DNA from: Chloroflexota bacterium
GTDB taxonomy: Bacteria > Chloroflexota > Anaerolineae > Ardenticatenales > JAADHH01
Assembly: GCA_013151955.1 (NCBI GenBank)
Contig: JAADHH010000027.1
Coordinates: forward strand, 1-37,656
DNA: 37,656 nucleotides
Direction of reading: 5' to 3'
The position numbers and the translations under genes are program-made. Every line of letters begins with the position of its first letter. Within the stretch, counting starts at the first letter, position 1. Under the pieces are notes generated by a model. That model was not told the origin of the DNA. It saw nothing but the letters and a program-made list of their open reading frames with translations, and ran no database searches. Shown one piece after another: positions 7,221 through 15,492 of this stretch.

Positions 7221-9064
7221 GGACGGTCCAGTACCTCAAGAATCTCGGCGGCGATTTCGTATCGCCCGAACGGAGGGATCAAGTAGACGCCGCGCGCGAA
7301 CTCGGGCAACGTGAGCAGCAGCTCGCGGGCCAGCTTGATGCCAACATGGCGACCTTGTGTGCCGGCCTTTCGCATCCGGTCCCGTACGTTTGGCGGCAGA
7401 ACGATGCCGGGCACTTCGTTGTGCAGAAATTCAGCGTGTGCTGTGCTCTGCAAGGGGAGAATGCCGACGAACAGGGGAATTGAAAGCGGGCCGTAGCCTT
7501 CTTGGTATGCCGCGATAAAACGGCGCGCAACCGCCGGGTCGTAGAGCGGCTGGGTGAGGGCGAAATCTGCGCCCGCTTCGATTTTGCGATGCAGCACGCG
7601 CGTTTCGCGTTCCAGGTCGCGAGCGTCCATGTTCAATGCCACCCCCGCAAAGAAGCCCGTAGGCTGGCCAATGGGCGACCCGGCCTGGTCGAGACCTTGA
7701 TTGAGTTGATGTTTGACGACCTTCACCAGTCCAGAAGGGACGACGTCGTAATTTGCCGCTGCTTCCGGGTAATCGCCAATGCTGGGGGGGTCCCCCATCA
7801 CGACAAAGATGTTGCGAACGCCCAGGGCATGAGCGGCCAGGAGGTCGCCTTGCACGCGGAGGATATTTCGCCCCCGGGTGGGGAAGTGCAGCACGGTTTC
7901 CACCCCCACATCTTGCTGGATCAGATGGCAGGCGGCCCACGGGCTCATCCGCATACGAGCCATCGGGCTATCGGCAACGTTGATCACGTCAACATCTGCG
8001 TCACGGAGTGCGCGCGCGGCGGAGAGCAGGTTTGCGGGATCGAAGCCACGAGGGGGGTTCATCTCCACGCTAACCACGAATCGTCCGGCAGCCAGTTTCT
8101 GGGCCAGCCGGGTCGGCTCTTCGGGAGGACGCATGCGTGGTTCCCATTTTGTGCGCGGCAAGGCTGCCGGGGGAGAGATTTTGTGCGGCCTGGTCATGCC
8201 ATCCAGGGCGGCACGCATGGCTGCGGTGTGCTCAGGTGTGGTTCCGCAACACCCGCCGATCAAGGTGGCCCCCGCTGCGGCAAACTGGCCGGCATAGTCG
8301 CCGAAGTAATCTGGGTTTGCGGCGTAAATCACCCGTCCCCCGATCCGCTCCGGCCATCCGGCATTCGGTTGCACGCTCAACTTGGTACCGGGCAATTGTT
8401 CGGCCAGGGTACACAACACCTCCAGCGCACGGGCCGGGCCGACCGAACAGTTCAGGCCCAGCACGTCAATCTTCAGGTCGTGCAATTCCTGGGCAACTTC
8501 CGACGGGCTAAATCCTAACGGGGTACGGCCATCCTCGGCGTAGGTCATTTGGGCGACAACCGGCAATTTGCAAACAGTGCGTGCGGCAAGGATCGCCTGG
8601 CGAATCTCGCGCAAGTCGGAGAATGTTTCCAGGATGATCAAGTCGGCTCCGGCTTTGGCCAGCGCAGCGATCTGCTCGGCAAAGAGGGCCTGCACTTCTG
8701 CGGCCGTCAGTCGTCCCAGCGGGGACATGCGTTGGGGCAACGGCCCAACCGCTCCGGCGACCAGTGCGTCGCGGCCCGATTCTCGCACCGCGCGGCGGGC
8801 CAGTTCTACGCCGGCGGTATTGATCGCCTGTAGCTCATTCTCCAGCCCATATTCGGCCAGCTTGAGCCGGTTGGCGCCAAAAGTATTCGTTTCGATGATG
8901 TCCGCGCCGGCGTCCAGATAGGCTTGATGCACTTGCAGCACAGTCTCTGGATCGGTACGGTTCAAGTTGTCGAAGCAGCGGTCGAAAGGAAAGCCTTGTG
9001 CATAGAGCATGGTTCCCATCGCGCCGTCAACGAGTAAAGGTCCCTGGTTGAGATTAGGTTTCAT
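7217..9064 (-). CDS. Bifunctional homocysteine S-methyltransferase / methylenetetrahydrofolate reductase
   Basis: A 615-residue fusion of the YitJ type. Residues about 1-290 form the homocysteine S-methyltransferase barrel, with zinc ligands Cys206 (GLNCSVGP) and Cys272-Cys273 (GGCCGTTPEH). Residues about 320-615 form the methylenetetrahydrofolate reductase barrel (VSVEMNPPRG, VADSP, NIFVVMGDPP, GADFALTQPLYD). The protein thus can make methyl-tetrahydrofolate and probably use a methyl donor to form methionine. There is no cobalamin domain. The ATG has no Shine-Dalgarno sequence. Instead a TATAAT lies six bases upstream of it with a TTGCCG 17 bases further, so the mRNA is predicted to be leaderless. 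It is the first gene of the run metF-plsX-fabF-NERD-mocA. Confidence 0.93.
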   Translation of the reverse strand: MKPNLNQGPLLVDGAMGTMLYAQGFPFDRCFDNLNRTDPETVLQVHQAYLDAGADIIETNTFGANRLKLAEYGLENELQAINTAGVELARRAVRESGRDALVAGAVGPLPQRMSPLGRLTAAEVQALFAEQIAALAKAGADLIILETFSDLREIRQAILAARTVCKLPVVAQMTYAEDGRTPLGFSPSEVAQELHDLKIDVLGLNCSVGPARALEVLCTLAEQLPGTKLSVQPNAGWPERIGGRVIYAANPDYFGDYAGQFAAAGATLIGGCCGTTPEHTAAMRAALDGMTRPHKISPPAALPRTKWEPRMRPPEEPTRLAQKLAAGRFVVSVEMNPPRGFDPANLLSAARALRDADVDVINVADSPMARMRMSPWAACHLIQQDVGVETVLHFPTRGRNILRVQGDLLAAHALGVRNIFVVMGDPPSIGDYPEAAANYDVVPSGLVKVVKHQLNQGLDQAGSPIGQPTGFFAGVALNMDARDLERETRVLHRKIEAGADFALTQPLYDPAVARRFIAAYQEGYGPLSIPLFVGILPLQSTAHAEFLHNEVPGIVLPPNVRDRMRKAGTQGRHVGIKLARELLLTLPEFARGVYLIPPFGRYEIAAEILEVLDRP

Positions 9065-9070
9065 GGGCGT

Positions 9071-9099
9071 ATTATACCATTATCTCCTCATCCCGGCAA
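9071..9099 (-). promoter_or_regulatory. Promoter of the metF-plsX-fabF run, predicted leaderless
   Basis: On the minus strand, TTGCCG (9099-9094), a 17-base spacer, then a perfect TATAAT (9076-9071). Only six bases (ACGCCC) separate the -10 box from the ATG at 9064, so the expected transcription start is at or next to the A of the start codon. Confidence 0.75.
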
Positions 9100-9120
9100 G
9101 GATGGGGAATGGGTGTTTTG

Positions 9121-9161
9121 AATCAAGGTTGCCAACTTTTAGCAAGTTGGTAACCTTGATT
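9121..9161. repeat. Palindrome family B, copy 1, between divergent promoters
   Basis: Arms AATCAAGGTTGCCAACTT (9121-9138) and 9144-9161 match except for one G/T position, with a five-base loop. It lies between the divergent metF and pspA promoters and touches the pspA -35 box. The core AAGGTTGCCAACTTTTAG recurs at 21828-21845. Confidence 0.75.
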
Positions 9162-9190
9162 TGGCGATTATTTGCGAGGTGTGGTACAAT
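9161..9190 (+). promoter_or_regulatory. Probable pspA promoter
   Basis: TTGGCG (9161-9166), an 18-base spacer and TACAAT (9185-9190). The -35 box is weak. The expected mRNA leader is about 85 bases. Confidence 0.45.
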
Positions 9191-9282
9191 AATCTTATGC
9201 AACGTTTCCTCTCTGTTCCTCGTATATACTATGTGGCACAAAATGGCTGACAATCGCTTAGTTTTGATAAGGAGGAAAGCAA

Positions 9283-9966
9283 ATGCCGTCGTTATTGGAT
9301 CGCGTAGGAACATTGATTTCGGCCAACATCAATTTCCTGGTAAGCCGTGCATTGAAGGCCAACAATATGGCTGTTGTAGATGAGTACATTCGCCGCGTCG
9401 AGGACAACCTGGAAGCGCTGGAAGATGCCGCCGCAACCGTGGGCGGAGAAGCGAAAACGATGCGCCGTAAGTATGAGGAGTTCCAAGCCAAGTCTGAGGA
9501 GTTGGATGGGAACATCGACCTCTTCTTGAAAGAGGGCAAGGAAGACCTGGCCATGGCTGCGCAAAGTCGCTATAACACCCTCCAGCGGCTGGCCAAGACG
9601 TATCACGAGCAAGCGGAACGCCAGCAGTCAGAATACCAGAAGCTGTTGGATGCCAAGCTCAAGTTGGAAGCGAGGTTGACCGAGGCCAAACAAGAGCGTG
9701 TGGAGCTTCAGGCTATGCTGGACCTGGCCAAGTCGAAGGAGCTGACGCACAAAGTGGTCGAAGGAGTCGCCGGTGTGACCACAGCCGAGGCCGGTATCAG
9801 CGATATCCGCGAGGAGATCGAGCGCCGGCTGGACAAGGCCACGGCGCAGGGCGAGGTCGCCGCGTCCACCCTGGAACAGCAGATGTCCGAGGCCCTGGAA
9901 GAACACGCCCTCAGCTCGCAACTGGCCGAACGAAAGAAGCGGTTGGGGCTGGCGGAGGAGGCGTAG
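9283..9966 (+). CDS. pspA: PspA/IM30 (Vipp1-like) family membrane-stress protein
   Basis: A 227-residue protein of the PspA/IM30 family, members of which coat damaged inner membrane and form ESCRT-III-like assemblies. The length is typical. Almost the whole protein is charged alpha helix suited to coiled coil. It opens with an amphipathic segment (LLDRVGTLISANINFLVSRA), then NMAVVDEYIRRVEDNL. No catalytic site is expected. The start has an ideal ribosome site, AAGGAGGAAA, seven bases before the ATG. It is transcribed divergently from the metF run. An ABC exporter pair follows downstream; stress at the envelope would be a common theme, but co-transcription is not shown. Confidence 0.88.
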   Translation: MPSLLDRVGTLISANINFLVSRALKANNMAVVDEYIRRVEDNLEALEDAAATVGGEAKTMRRKYEEFQAKSEELDGNIDLFLKEGKEDLAMAAQSRYNTLQRLAKTYHEQAERQQSEYQKLLDAKLKLEARLTEAKQERVELQAMLDLAKSKELTHKVVEGVAGVTTAEAGISDIREEIERRLDKATAQGEVAASTLEQQMSEALEEHALSSQLAERKKRLGLAEEA

Positions 9967-10018
9967 GCGGGGGATTGTGGTGCGTGGGGCGTGTTGCGTC
10001 TCTGAAATGATGAATGGA

Positions 10019-10105
10019 GTGAAACGTAATGCGTAATTCGTAATACGTACGGCCGTTCGTCGTGAAGTCCTTACGCATTACGCAACACGCAACACGCACT
10101 ACGTT
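10019..10105. repeat. Modular short-repeat element, copy 1 (module 1)
   Basis: GTGAAACGTAATGCGTAA (10019-10036) is identical to 36489-36506. CGTAATGCGTAA (10025-10036) is mirrored by its complement at 10071-10082, and CGCAACACGCAACACG follows. It sits between pspA and the next gene; no coding sequence is apparent. Confidence 0.6.
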
Positions 10106-10140
10106 TTGCGCGACACACTTTTTCGCTAGGACAACGAGGT

Positions 10141-10377
10141 GTGAAGCCACAGTTTGTCGTTTGCGTTCAGAATAGAGGTTGCGATGACTTGGTATTGGGA
10201 CGAGTTTACCAAGTTCTACCGGATGAATCCGCCGCTAACGACTCGTATATCCGGGTGGTAGACGAGTCCGGAGAGGATTATCTGTATCCGGCGGACTACT
10301 TTGTATCCATAACCTTGCCCGAAGCGGCCGAGGGGGCTTTGTTGGTTACGACATCGTCCTACCTGACAGTTGCATGA
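10141..10377 (+). CDS. Small conserved protein of unknown function (78 residues)
   Basis: A GTG-initiated, acidic 78-residue protein. AGGA lies nine bases before the start. The pattern CVQN, GRVYQVLPDE, YIRVVDESGEDYLYPADYF looks like a small beta-rich (SH3-like) fold. I recall similar short hypothetical proteins from other bacteria, but not a function. It has no membrane segment or metal site (only two cysteines, at about 8 and 14). It lies between pspA and an ABC exporter operon, with 165 bases to the next start; a promoter of its own is not obvious. Confidence 0.65.
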   Translation: MKPQFVVCVQNRGCDDLVLGRVYQVLPDESAANDSYIRVVDESGEDYLYPADYFVSITLPEAAEGALLVTTSSYLTVA

Positions 10378-10542
10378 TGACCGGTATCTGGCAGTTGGAA
10401 ATTATCCCAACACTTGCGAAGTTGCTGTACCGACCGATTTTACGGGCGTTGCAGCGACTTCCAGCCACCGAAAACTCGGTGTGTGGCTCCTGAAACGGGA
10501 TTGCTCCGGCTCGATAATATCGAAGAAAGGAGGAAATCGTCC

Positions 10543-11460
10543 ATGACAGCGTCAGTAATCGAAGTTAAAGACTTTCGTAAAACCTACGGTGATTTCGTTG
10601 CTGTGGACCGTATCAGTTTCGACGTAAAGCAGGGCGAAATATTTGGCTTACTCGGCCCCAACGGTGCTGGAAAGACCAGTACGCTGGAGTGCCTGGAGGG
10701 CCTGCGTATGCCGAACGGTGGTTCGTTACGGGTGGCCGGCATGGATCCGGCCAGTGAATCTCGCAAACTGCGCAACCTGATCGGTGTGCAGCTACAATCG
10801 GCGGGGTTGCCAGAAAGTATCACGCCGGACGAAGCCATAAAATTCTTCTGCGCCTATCACGACGTTGCGCCCCGTTTCGACTTGCTGGAGCGACTGGGCC
10901 TTGCCGAGAAACGGAACGCCCAGTTCTACGAACTTTCCACCGGCCAGCAACGTCGTCTGGCCCTGGCTTTGGCAGTAGCGCACAACCCCCAGGTGCTCTT
11001 TCTGGACGAACCGACAGCCGGTTTGGATGTAGCGACCCGCGTCGAGTTGCACGGCATGATGCGAGAACTACAAACCGCCGGGACCACAATCATCCTCGCA
11101 ACGCACGACATGGCCGAAGCGGAACAGATGTCGGATCGCGTGGCCATCCTGCTGCAAGGAAAAACCGTTCACATCGGCACCCCGATGGAAATCACAGCTA
11201 CTGGCGGGGGCCTGACAAAGATTTCTGTGCGCACGCAAGCATCCAGTTTGCAAGCCCCTGACATCACCTTTCCGGGTGTGAGCAAGCACATATCGAAAGC
11301 CGAGTACAGTATTTACTTCAGCTCGGATATCGGACGAACGGTATCAGCCATTATCACCTACATCGAGGCCCAGGAGGATACCCTGATAGACTTACGTGTG
11401 GAGCGACCATCCTTGGAAGACCGTTTCCTTGAAATCACCCATAACGGAGTTGCGCAATGA
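10543..11460 (+). CDS. ABC transporter ATP-binding protein (exporter type)
   Basis: A 305-residue ATPase that powers an ABC-2 type exporter. Walker A GPNGAGKT is at residues 38-45, the signature LSTGQQR at 131-137 and Walker B VLFLDEP at 151-157, followed by the switch histidine in LATHDMAEAEQMSDR. A C-terminal extension of about 75 residues is typical of the CcmA/drug-export subfamily. The ATG at 10543 is chosen because AAAGGAGGAAA precedes it; the frame is open further upstream but unconserved. Its stop overlaps the permease start (ATGA), so the two are one transcription and assembly unit. The substrate cannot be read from sequence. Confidence 0.92.
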   Translation: MTASVIEVKDFRKTYGDFVAVDRISFDVKQGEIFGLLGPNGAGKTSTLECLEGLRMPNGGSLRVAGMDPASESRKLRNLIGVQLQSAGLPESITPDEAIKFFCAYHDVAPRFDLLERLGLAEKRNAQFYELSTGQQRRLALALAVAHNPQVLFLDEPTAGLDVATRVELHGMMRELQTAGTTIILATHDMAEAEQMSDRVAILLQGKTVHIGTPMEITATGGGLTKISVRTQASSLQAPDITFPGVSKHISKAEYSIYFSSDIGRTVSAIITYIEAQEDTLIDLRVERPSLEDRFLEITHNGVAQ

Positions 11461-12269
11461 ATGCGTTTATTCACCACTTCTCTTTTGAATTTCGAGCGGG
11501 TGTCCGCAACAAGCAGTTGCTGTTTATGAACTATCTGTTCCCCCTCGGTTTCTACCTGATGATGGGATTTGTTCTGGCGGATATCAACCCGCTCTTTCGG
11601 GAAGACATCATCCCGGCGATGGTCGTATTTGCTATCTTGGCCGCAACATTACTGGGGATACCCGATCCACTGGTCAATGCCCGCGAAAACGGCATCTTCC
11701 GCAGCTACAAGGTCAACGGAGTCCCTTCTCTCTCGATCCTGGTCATTCCGGCTTTGACGACCATTCTGCACCTGTTGATTGTGACCGTGCTCATCACGGT
11801 AACGGCCCCGCTGCTCTTTGGTGCATCCTTGCCGGTGAACTGGCTCAATTACGCCCTGATCTTCTTGGCGACGGCCCTGGCTTGCGCGGGGTTGGGCGTC
11901 CTGATTGGCGTGGTTTCTCCCAATTCACGCGTGACGGTACTCTGGTCGCAGCTTGTTTTCCTTCCATCTATGCTAATAGGTGGCCTGATGTTCCCATACA
12001 GTATGTTGCCCGAAGCGGCCGGAAAAGTCGCGCGGCTATTGCCTGCTACTCAGGCAATGAATGCTCTCAATGGGTTGGCGATGGGAAAAGTGGCCGATTT
12101 TTCCCCATGGGGTTCTGTCATCGCCTTATTCATTAGCGGCGTTTTGGCATTTGGATTGGCCGTCTATCTCTTTAGTTGGGACAGTCGCAACACAACACGG
12201 CGCGGGCATCCTGCATTGGCATTTCTGGTTTTGCTGCCGTATGTTGCCGAAATGATGTCGCTTCTGTAA
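11457..12269 (+). CDS. ABC-2 type transporter permease
   Basis: A 270-residue membrane protein with about six hydrophobic segments (near 25-40, 50-70, 95-125, 130-155, 160-185 and 220-240). It forms the channel for the ATPase encoded just upstream, whose stop it overlaps by four bases. ARENGIFRSYKVNGVP in the first cytoplasmic part and MLIGGLMFPYSMLP before the last segments are typical of ABC-2 permeases. The substrate is unknown; drug, lipid or peptide export are all possible. Confidence 0.88.
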   Translation: MNAFIHHFSFEFRAGVRNKQLLFMNYLFPLGFYLMMGFVLADINPLFREDIIPAMVVFAILAATLLGIPDPLVNARENGIFRSYKVNGVPSLSILVIPALTTILHLLIVTVLITVTAPLLFGASLPVNWLNYALIFLATALACAGLGVLIGVVSPNSRVTVLWSQLVFLPSMLIGGLMFPYSMLPEAAGKVARLLPATQAMNALNGLAMGKVADFSPWGSVIALFISGVLAFGLAVYLFSWDSRNTTRRGHPALAFLVLLPYVAEMMSLL

Positions 12270-12270
12270 C

Positions 12271-12315
12271 GCGAACGCCCTCCCGAACTCTCCGAGCCTT
12301 GGGAAGGCCGTTCGC
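12271..12315 (+). terminator. Stem-loop after the ABC permease gene
   Basis: GCGAACG (12271-12277) pairs with CGTTCGC (12309-12315) across a 31-base loop, starting one base after the stop codon. No T tract follows, so termination is uncertain; it could instead stabilise the mRNA 3' end. Confidence 0.3.
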
Positions 12316-12337
12316 CTGATATGAATCTAAGGAACCG

Positions 12338-13519
12338 ATGAACCGTACACGTATTGTTTTCATTTTGTTCGTGAGCCTGGCTGTGTTGGCCGTGGGAACG
12401 TCGCTGTTGGTGCAACGGCTGGGCAATCCGTTGCCCCAACCGGCCGCCACCACACTGGAAGTGCGCCTGGTCGTGGCCCTCCCCATTGAGCCGTGGGTCA
12501 GCCAAGCCGCCGAACAGTTCAACGCCGAAAAACATGATTTGGAAGGCAAGCCGATCCACGTGAGCATTACGCCGATGGACGGCCTGACGGCCATGGGCCG
12601 CTGGGAACGGGGTGAGATGGATCCGCCCCCCACCGCCTGGATACCGGACAGCCGCTACCTCGTCGAGCTGGTCAACGCCGCGCTCAAAGAAGGGCGGGGC
12701 CGCGATGTCTTCCTGACCGACGGGAAGTACCGTGCGCGCCCCGTGGTCGTTTCCCTCTTCTCATGGGGAATCTACCAGAGCCGCAGCGAAGTGCTGAAGG
12801 CCAAATACGGGGAAATCAACTGGCGAACCATCCACGACGCGGCGACGGCGAAAGGGGGCTGGCGCGACCTGGGCGGAAATCCCGATTGGGGCTACTTCAA
12901 GCTCGTTGTGCCCAACCCGCACAAGAACGTCGGCGGACTGGCCGCTATGGTCGCCGCCGGCGGGGAATACTTCGGCAAAACGAACCTCACCGTCGCCGAC
13001 GTGACCGACCCGCAGTTCCAGGCCTGGCTGCGCGAACTGATGGGCGCAGTCACCGACTTCTCCAGCCTCGGTAGCTACTCCGTCGAGAACCTGGCCCTCT
13101 TCGGCTACTCCATGGGTGACGGTGGCCAATTGCTGGAAAGCGACCTGCTGGTCAACATGCAAGGCATTCAGACGCGCTGGCAAGACCCCCTCGTCATCGT
13201 CTATCCCCAATATCTGACCTGGTTCGATTTCCCCTTCACCGTGTGGATGGGGCCGGAGACCAGCGCAGAGGAAAAGAACGCCGCCCTCGCGTTTGAAAAA
13301 TACTTGCTGTCACCGGAGATTCAGAAACGGGCAGTCGCCCTGGGCCTGCGACCGGCCAACCCAGAAGTGCCGGTCACAGAGGGAGACAGCCTGTTCGTCC
13401 GTTGGCAGAAACAGGGGGCGCTGGCCGTTGTCCCCCGCACCCAAGCGATGCGATCCCCTGATCGAGATGTTCTTCTCGCGCTCCTCCGCTGGTTCGATCT
13501 GAATGTGACCGGCGGATAG
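12338..13519 (+). CDS. Membrane-anchored solute-binding-like protein
   Basis: A 393-residue protein with one N-terminal hydrophobic segment (residues 6-26, without a lipobox cysteine) and an extracellular region resembling family-1 solute-binding proteins: AEQFNAEKHD near the start, WIPDS, then GYFKLVVPNPHKN and AFEKYLLSPEIQKRAVALGLRP near the end. The next gene encodes a homologous domain fused to VWA, so the two form a paralogous pair. AAGGA lies six bases before the ATG. No permease for an importer is present in the cluster, so a sensing, scaffold or assembly role is as likely as import. It begins a rightward cluster of five genes to nadE. Confidence 0.75.
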   Translation: MNRTRIVFILFVSLAVLAVGTSLLVQRLGNPLPQPAATTLEVRLVVALPIEPWVSQAAEQFNAEKHDLEGKPIHVSITPMDGLTAMGRWERGEMDPPPTAWIPDSRYLVELVNAALKEGRGRDVFLTDGKYRARPVVVSLFSWGIYQSRSEVLKAKYGEINWRTIHDAATAKGGWRDLGGNPDWGYFKLVVPNPHKNVGGLAAMVAAGGEYFGKTNLTVADVTDPQFQAWLRELMGAVTDFSSLGSYSVENLALFGYSMGDGGQLLESDLLVNMQGIQTRWQDPLVIVYPQYLTWFDFPFTVWMGPETSAEEKNAALAFEKYLLSPEIQKRAVALGLRPANPEVPVTEGDSLFVRWQKQGALAVVPRTQAMRSPDRDVLLALLRWFDLNVTGG

Positions 13520-13547
13520 CGAGCGATAGCCGAGGAGGGCAGACATC

Positions 13548-15281
13548 ATGCGCAAGAGAAAGCACCGTTCAAGCGGGAGAGCGGGGACCGGCTGGTTCAA
13601 GCTGACGAACCGCACCATCGTCTATCTGCTCATCCTGGTCGCCGTCATCGCCTCGGCCTGTGCGCTCTGCACCGGCGGGCTGATCATTGCGACCAAGGGC
13701 CTCGTCGTTTCGTCTCCTTCGTCTACGAACGAAGCGACCCTGACCGTGGCCTACTCGCCGGAGAAGGCGGCACTCTTTCAAAGCCTGGTCAAGCAGTTCA
13801 ACGCGCAGGGCCTCAAATCGGCCGGCGGCCTCTCTTTGCAGGTGACCGGCGTGGAGATGGAACCGGAAGCGATGATCGGCGCGGCGACCACCGGGCAGGT
13901 GCAGGCCATCACTCCCGACTCCTCGCTGTGGCTTGATCAAGTGGATCAGGCCTGGCGACAGGAACACGCCGGCGACACGCAATCGCTCTCCACAGCGCTG
14001 GTCGGCGAGACCACGCGCTACGCGGTCAGCCCTGTGGTCATCGCCATGTGGGAGGACGTCGCCCGTCGTCTGGGCTACCCGGACAAGGCCATCGGCTGGC
14101 AAGACATCCTCCAGGAAGCGCGCCAGAACCCCGACTTCAAGTGGAGCCACCCCTCGACCTCCACGTCCAGCGGGTTGCTGGCGACGCTGGCCGAATTTTA
14201 TGCCGGCGCCGGCCTGTTCCGCGACCTGACGAAAGAGGCTGCACAAGCCCAAACGACCCTCGATTACGTGGCGGCCATGGAGAAGACGGTGCGCTACTAC
14301 GGCGAGGGCGAACTGGCCGTGATGGAACGGGCACGGAAGGAAGGCCCCAGCTTTCTGGACGCCTTTGTGGTCCAGGAACAACTGGTCGTAGACTTCAACC
14401 GGACGGGGGGGCCGGCGAAGCTGGTGGCCATCTATCCCAAAGAGGGGGCGTTGTGGGAAGACCACCCCCTCGCTTTGCTGGAGCGGCCCGAGCTGACTGC
14501 GGCACAGCGTCTCACCTACGCGCGGCTGCGCGAGTTCCTGCTCTCGTCCGAGGTGCAACAGCAGGTGCTGGCCGCCGGCTACCGGCCGGTGGACCTGAAC
14601 ATCCGTATCGATGGCCCGCAATCGCCGATCACGGCGGAGAACGGTGCCGATCCGGTGCAACCCCAGACGACCTTGCAAATCCCGAGTACAGCGGTGGTGC
14701 AGGTGGTCAAAGATGTGTGGTGGTACACGAAGCGACACACCAACGTCTATCTGGTCGTGGACATTTCCGGCAGCATGGAGGGCGAGAAGCTCACAAACGT
14801 ACAAACTGCGCTACAGACTTTCGTTGGCCAGATCAAGGGGGATGAAGAGCGGGTAGGGTTGATCACCTTTTCGGAATATCCAAAAGTTGTCGTACCGCTG
14901 GACAATTTGGGCAATAACCGTGAGGAACTGCAACAGACCATTGCCGGGCTAGAGGCCAAAACGCGCACCGCCTTGCTCGATGCCGTGGATTTGGCCTATC
15001 GAAAGCTACAAAACGAGGCCGACAGCGAACGGATCAACGCCATTGTGGTGATGACCGACGGCAAGGAGAATGCGTCTGGCATCAGTATGCGTGCCCTGAC
15101 CCGCGAAATCAAGGAGGGCAACAAGAGTGGCGTGCCGGTCGTCATCTTTGCCATTGCATACGGCCGGGGGGCCGACACGAAAACGCTCCGCTCCGTCGCC
15201 GAAGCGAGCGGCGGGCAGGTGCGTACCGGCGACCTGGAAACGATACAGGGGCTGTACAAGATTCTCTCTACGTATTTTTAG
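13548..15281 (+). CDS. Membrane-anchored solute-binding and von Willebrand factor A domain protein
   Basis: A 577-residue protein. A membrane segment at about 24-46 is followed by a solute-binding-like domain (about 64-350; LREFLLSSEVQQQVLAAGYRP parallels the end of the preceding protein). A C-terminal VWA domain runs from about 397 to 575. The metal-ion adhesion site is intact: Asp405, Ser407 and Ser409 in VVDISGSMEG, Thr472 or Thr474 in AKTRTALLDAV, and Asp504 in MTDGKEN. VWA domains with this site bind partner proteins through a divalent metal. AGGAGG lies ten bases before the ATG. The gap to the next gene was about 33 bases before a 170-bp miniature element and its target duplication were inserted there. 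Confidence 0.85.
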   Translation: MRKRKHRSSGRAGTGWFKLTNRTIVYLLILVAVIASACALCTGGLIIATKGLVVSSPSSTNEATLTVAYSPEKAALFQSLVKQFNAQGLKSAGGLSLQVTGVEMEPEAMIGAATTGQVQAITPDSSLWLDQVDQAWRQEHAGDTQSLSTALVGETTRYAVSPVVIAMWEDVARRLGYPDKAIGWQDILQEARQNPDFKWSHPSTSTSSGLLATLAEFYAGAGLFRDLTKEAAQAQTTLDYVAAMEKTVRYYGEGELAVMERARKEGPSFLDAFVVQEQLVVDFNRTGGPAKLVAIYPKEGALWEDHPLALLERPELTAAQRLTYARLREFLLSSEVQQQVLAAGYRPVDLNIRIDGPQSPITAENGADPVQPQTTLQIPSTAVVQVVKDVWWYTKRHTNVYLVVDISGSMEGEKLTNVQTALQTFVGQIKGDEERVGLITFSEYPKVVVPLDNLGNNREELQQTIAGLEAKTRTALLDAVDLAYRKLQNEADSERINAIVVMTDGKENASGISMRALTREIKEGNKSGVPVVIFAIAYGRGADTKTLRSVAEASGGQVRTGDLETIQGLYKILSTYF

Positions 15282-15284
15282 TAG

Positions 15285-15470
15285 TATCGCATGTATCTTC
15301 TCAAAAAGTAGGGGCGTACCCTTGCGGTCGCCCTACGGGGCAGCGGTCGCCCTACGGGGCAGGCGCAAGGCCATGCCCCTACCCCGTCGCCCTACGGGGC
15401 AGCGGTCGCCCTACGGGGCAGGCGCAAGGCCATGCCCCTACCCCGAATTATTGAGAAGATACTATCGCAT
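15285..15470. mobile_element. Miniature inverted-repeat element, copy 1, with 8-bp target duplication
   Basis: A non-coding element of 170 bp at 15293-15462 is flanked by perfect direct repeats TATCGCAT (15285-15292 and 15463-15470). Its ends are complementary (GTATCTTCTCAA at left, TTGAGAAGATAC at right), with a further matching GTAGGGGC inside each end. The interior is made of palindromic GTCGCCCTACGGGGC units, and a block of about 59 bp is present twice in tandem. It has no open frame of its own. A shorter inverted copy is at 27582-27713. Confidence 0.88.
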
Positions 15471-15492
15471 AGATTAAGAGGAAGGGTCGCTA

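Noticed and set aside
9065-9120. SAM or cobalamin riboswitch ahead of the metF-type gene
   Set aside because: The promoter lies directly at the start codon, leaving no leader in which a riboswitch could sit.
13569-14804. Long open frame (411 codons) on the minus strand
   Set aside because: It lies opposite the solute-binding/VWA gene, is rich in Arg, His and Gly as expected of antisense GC-rich DNA, and has no recognisable domain.
15293-15462. CRISPR-like repeats
   Set aside because: The repeated units are palindromic blocks inside a mobile element bounded by inverted ends and target duplications; there are no unique spacers and no cas genes.
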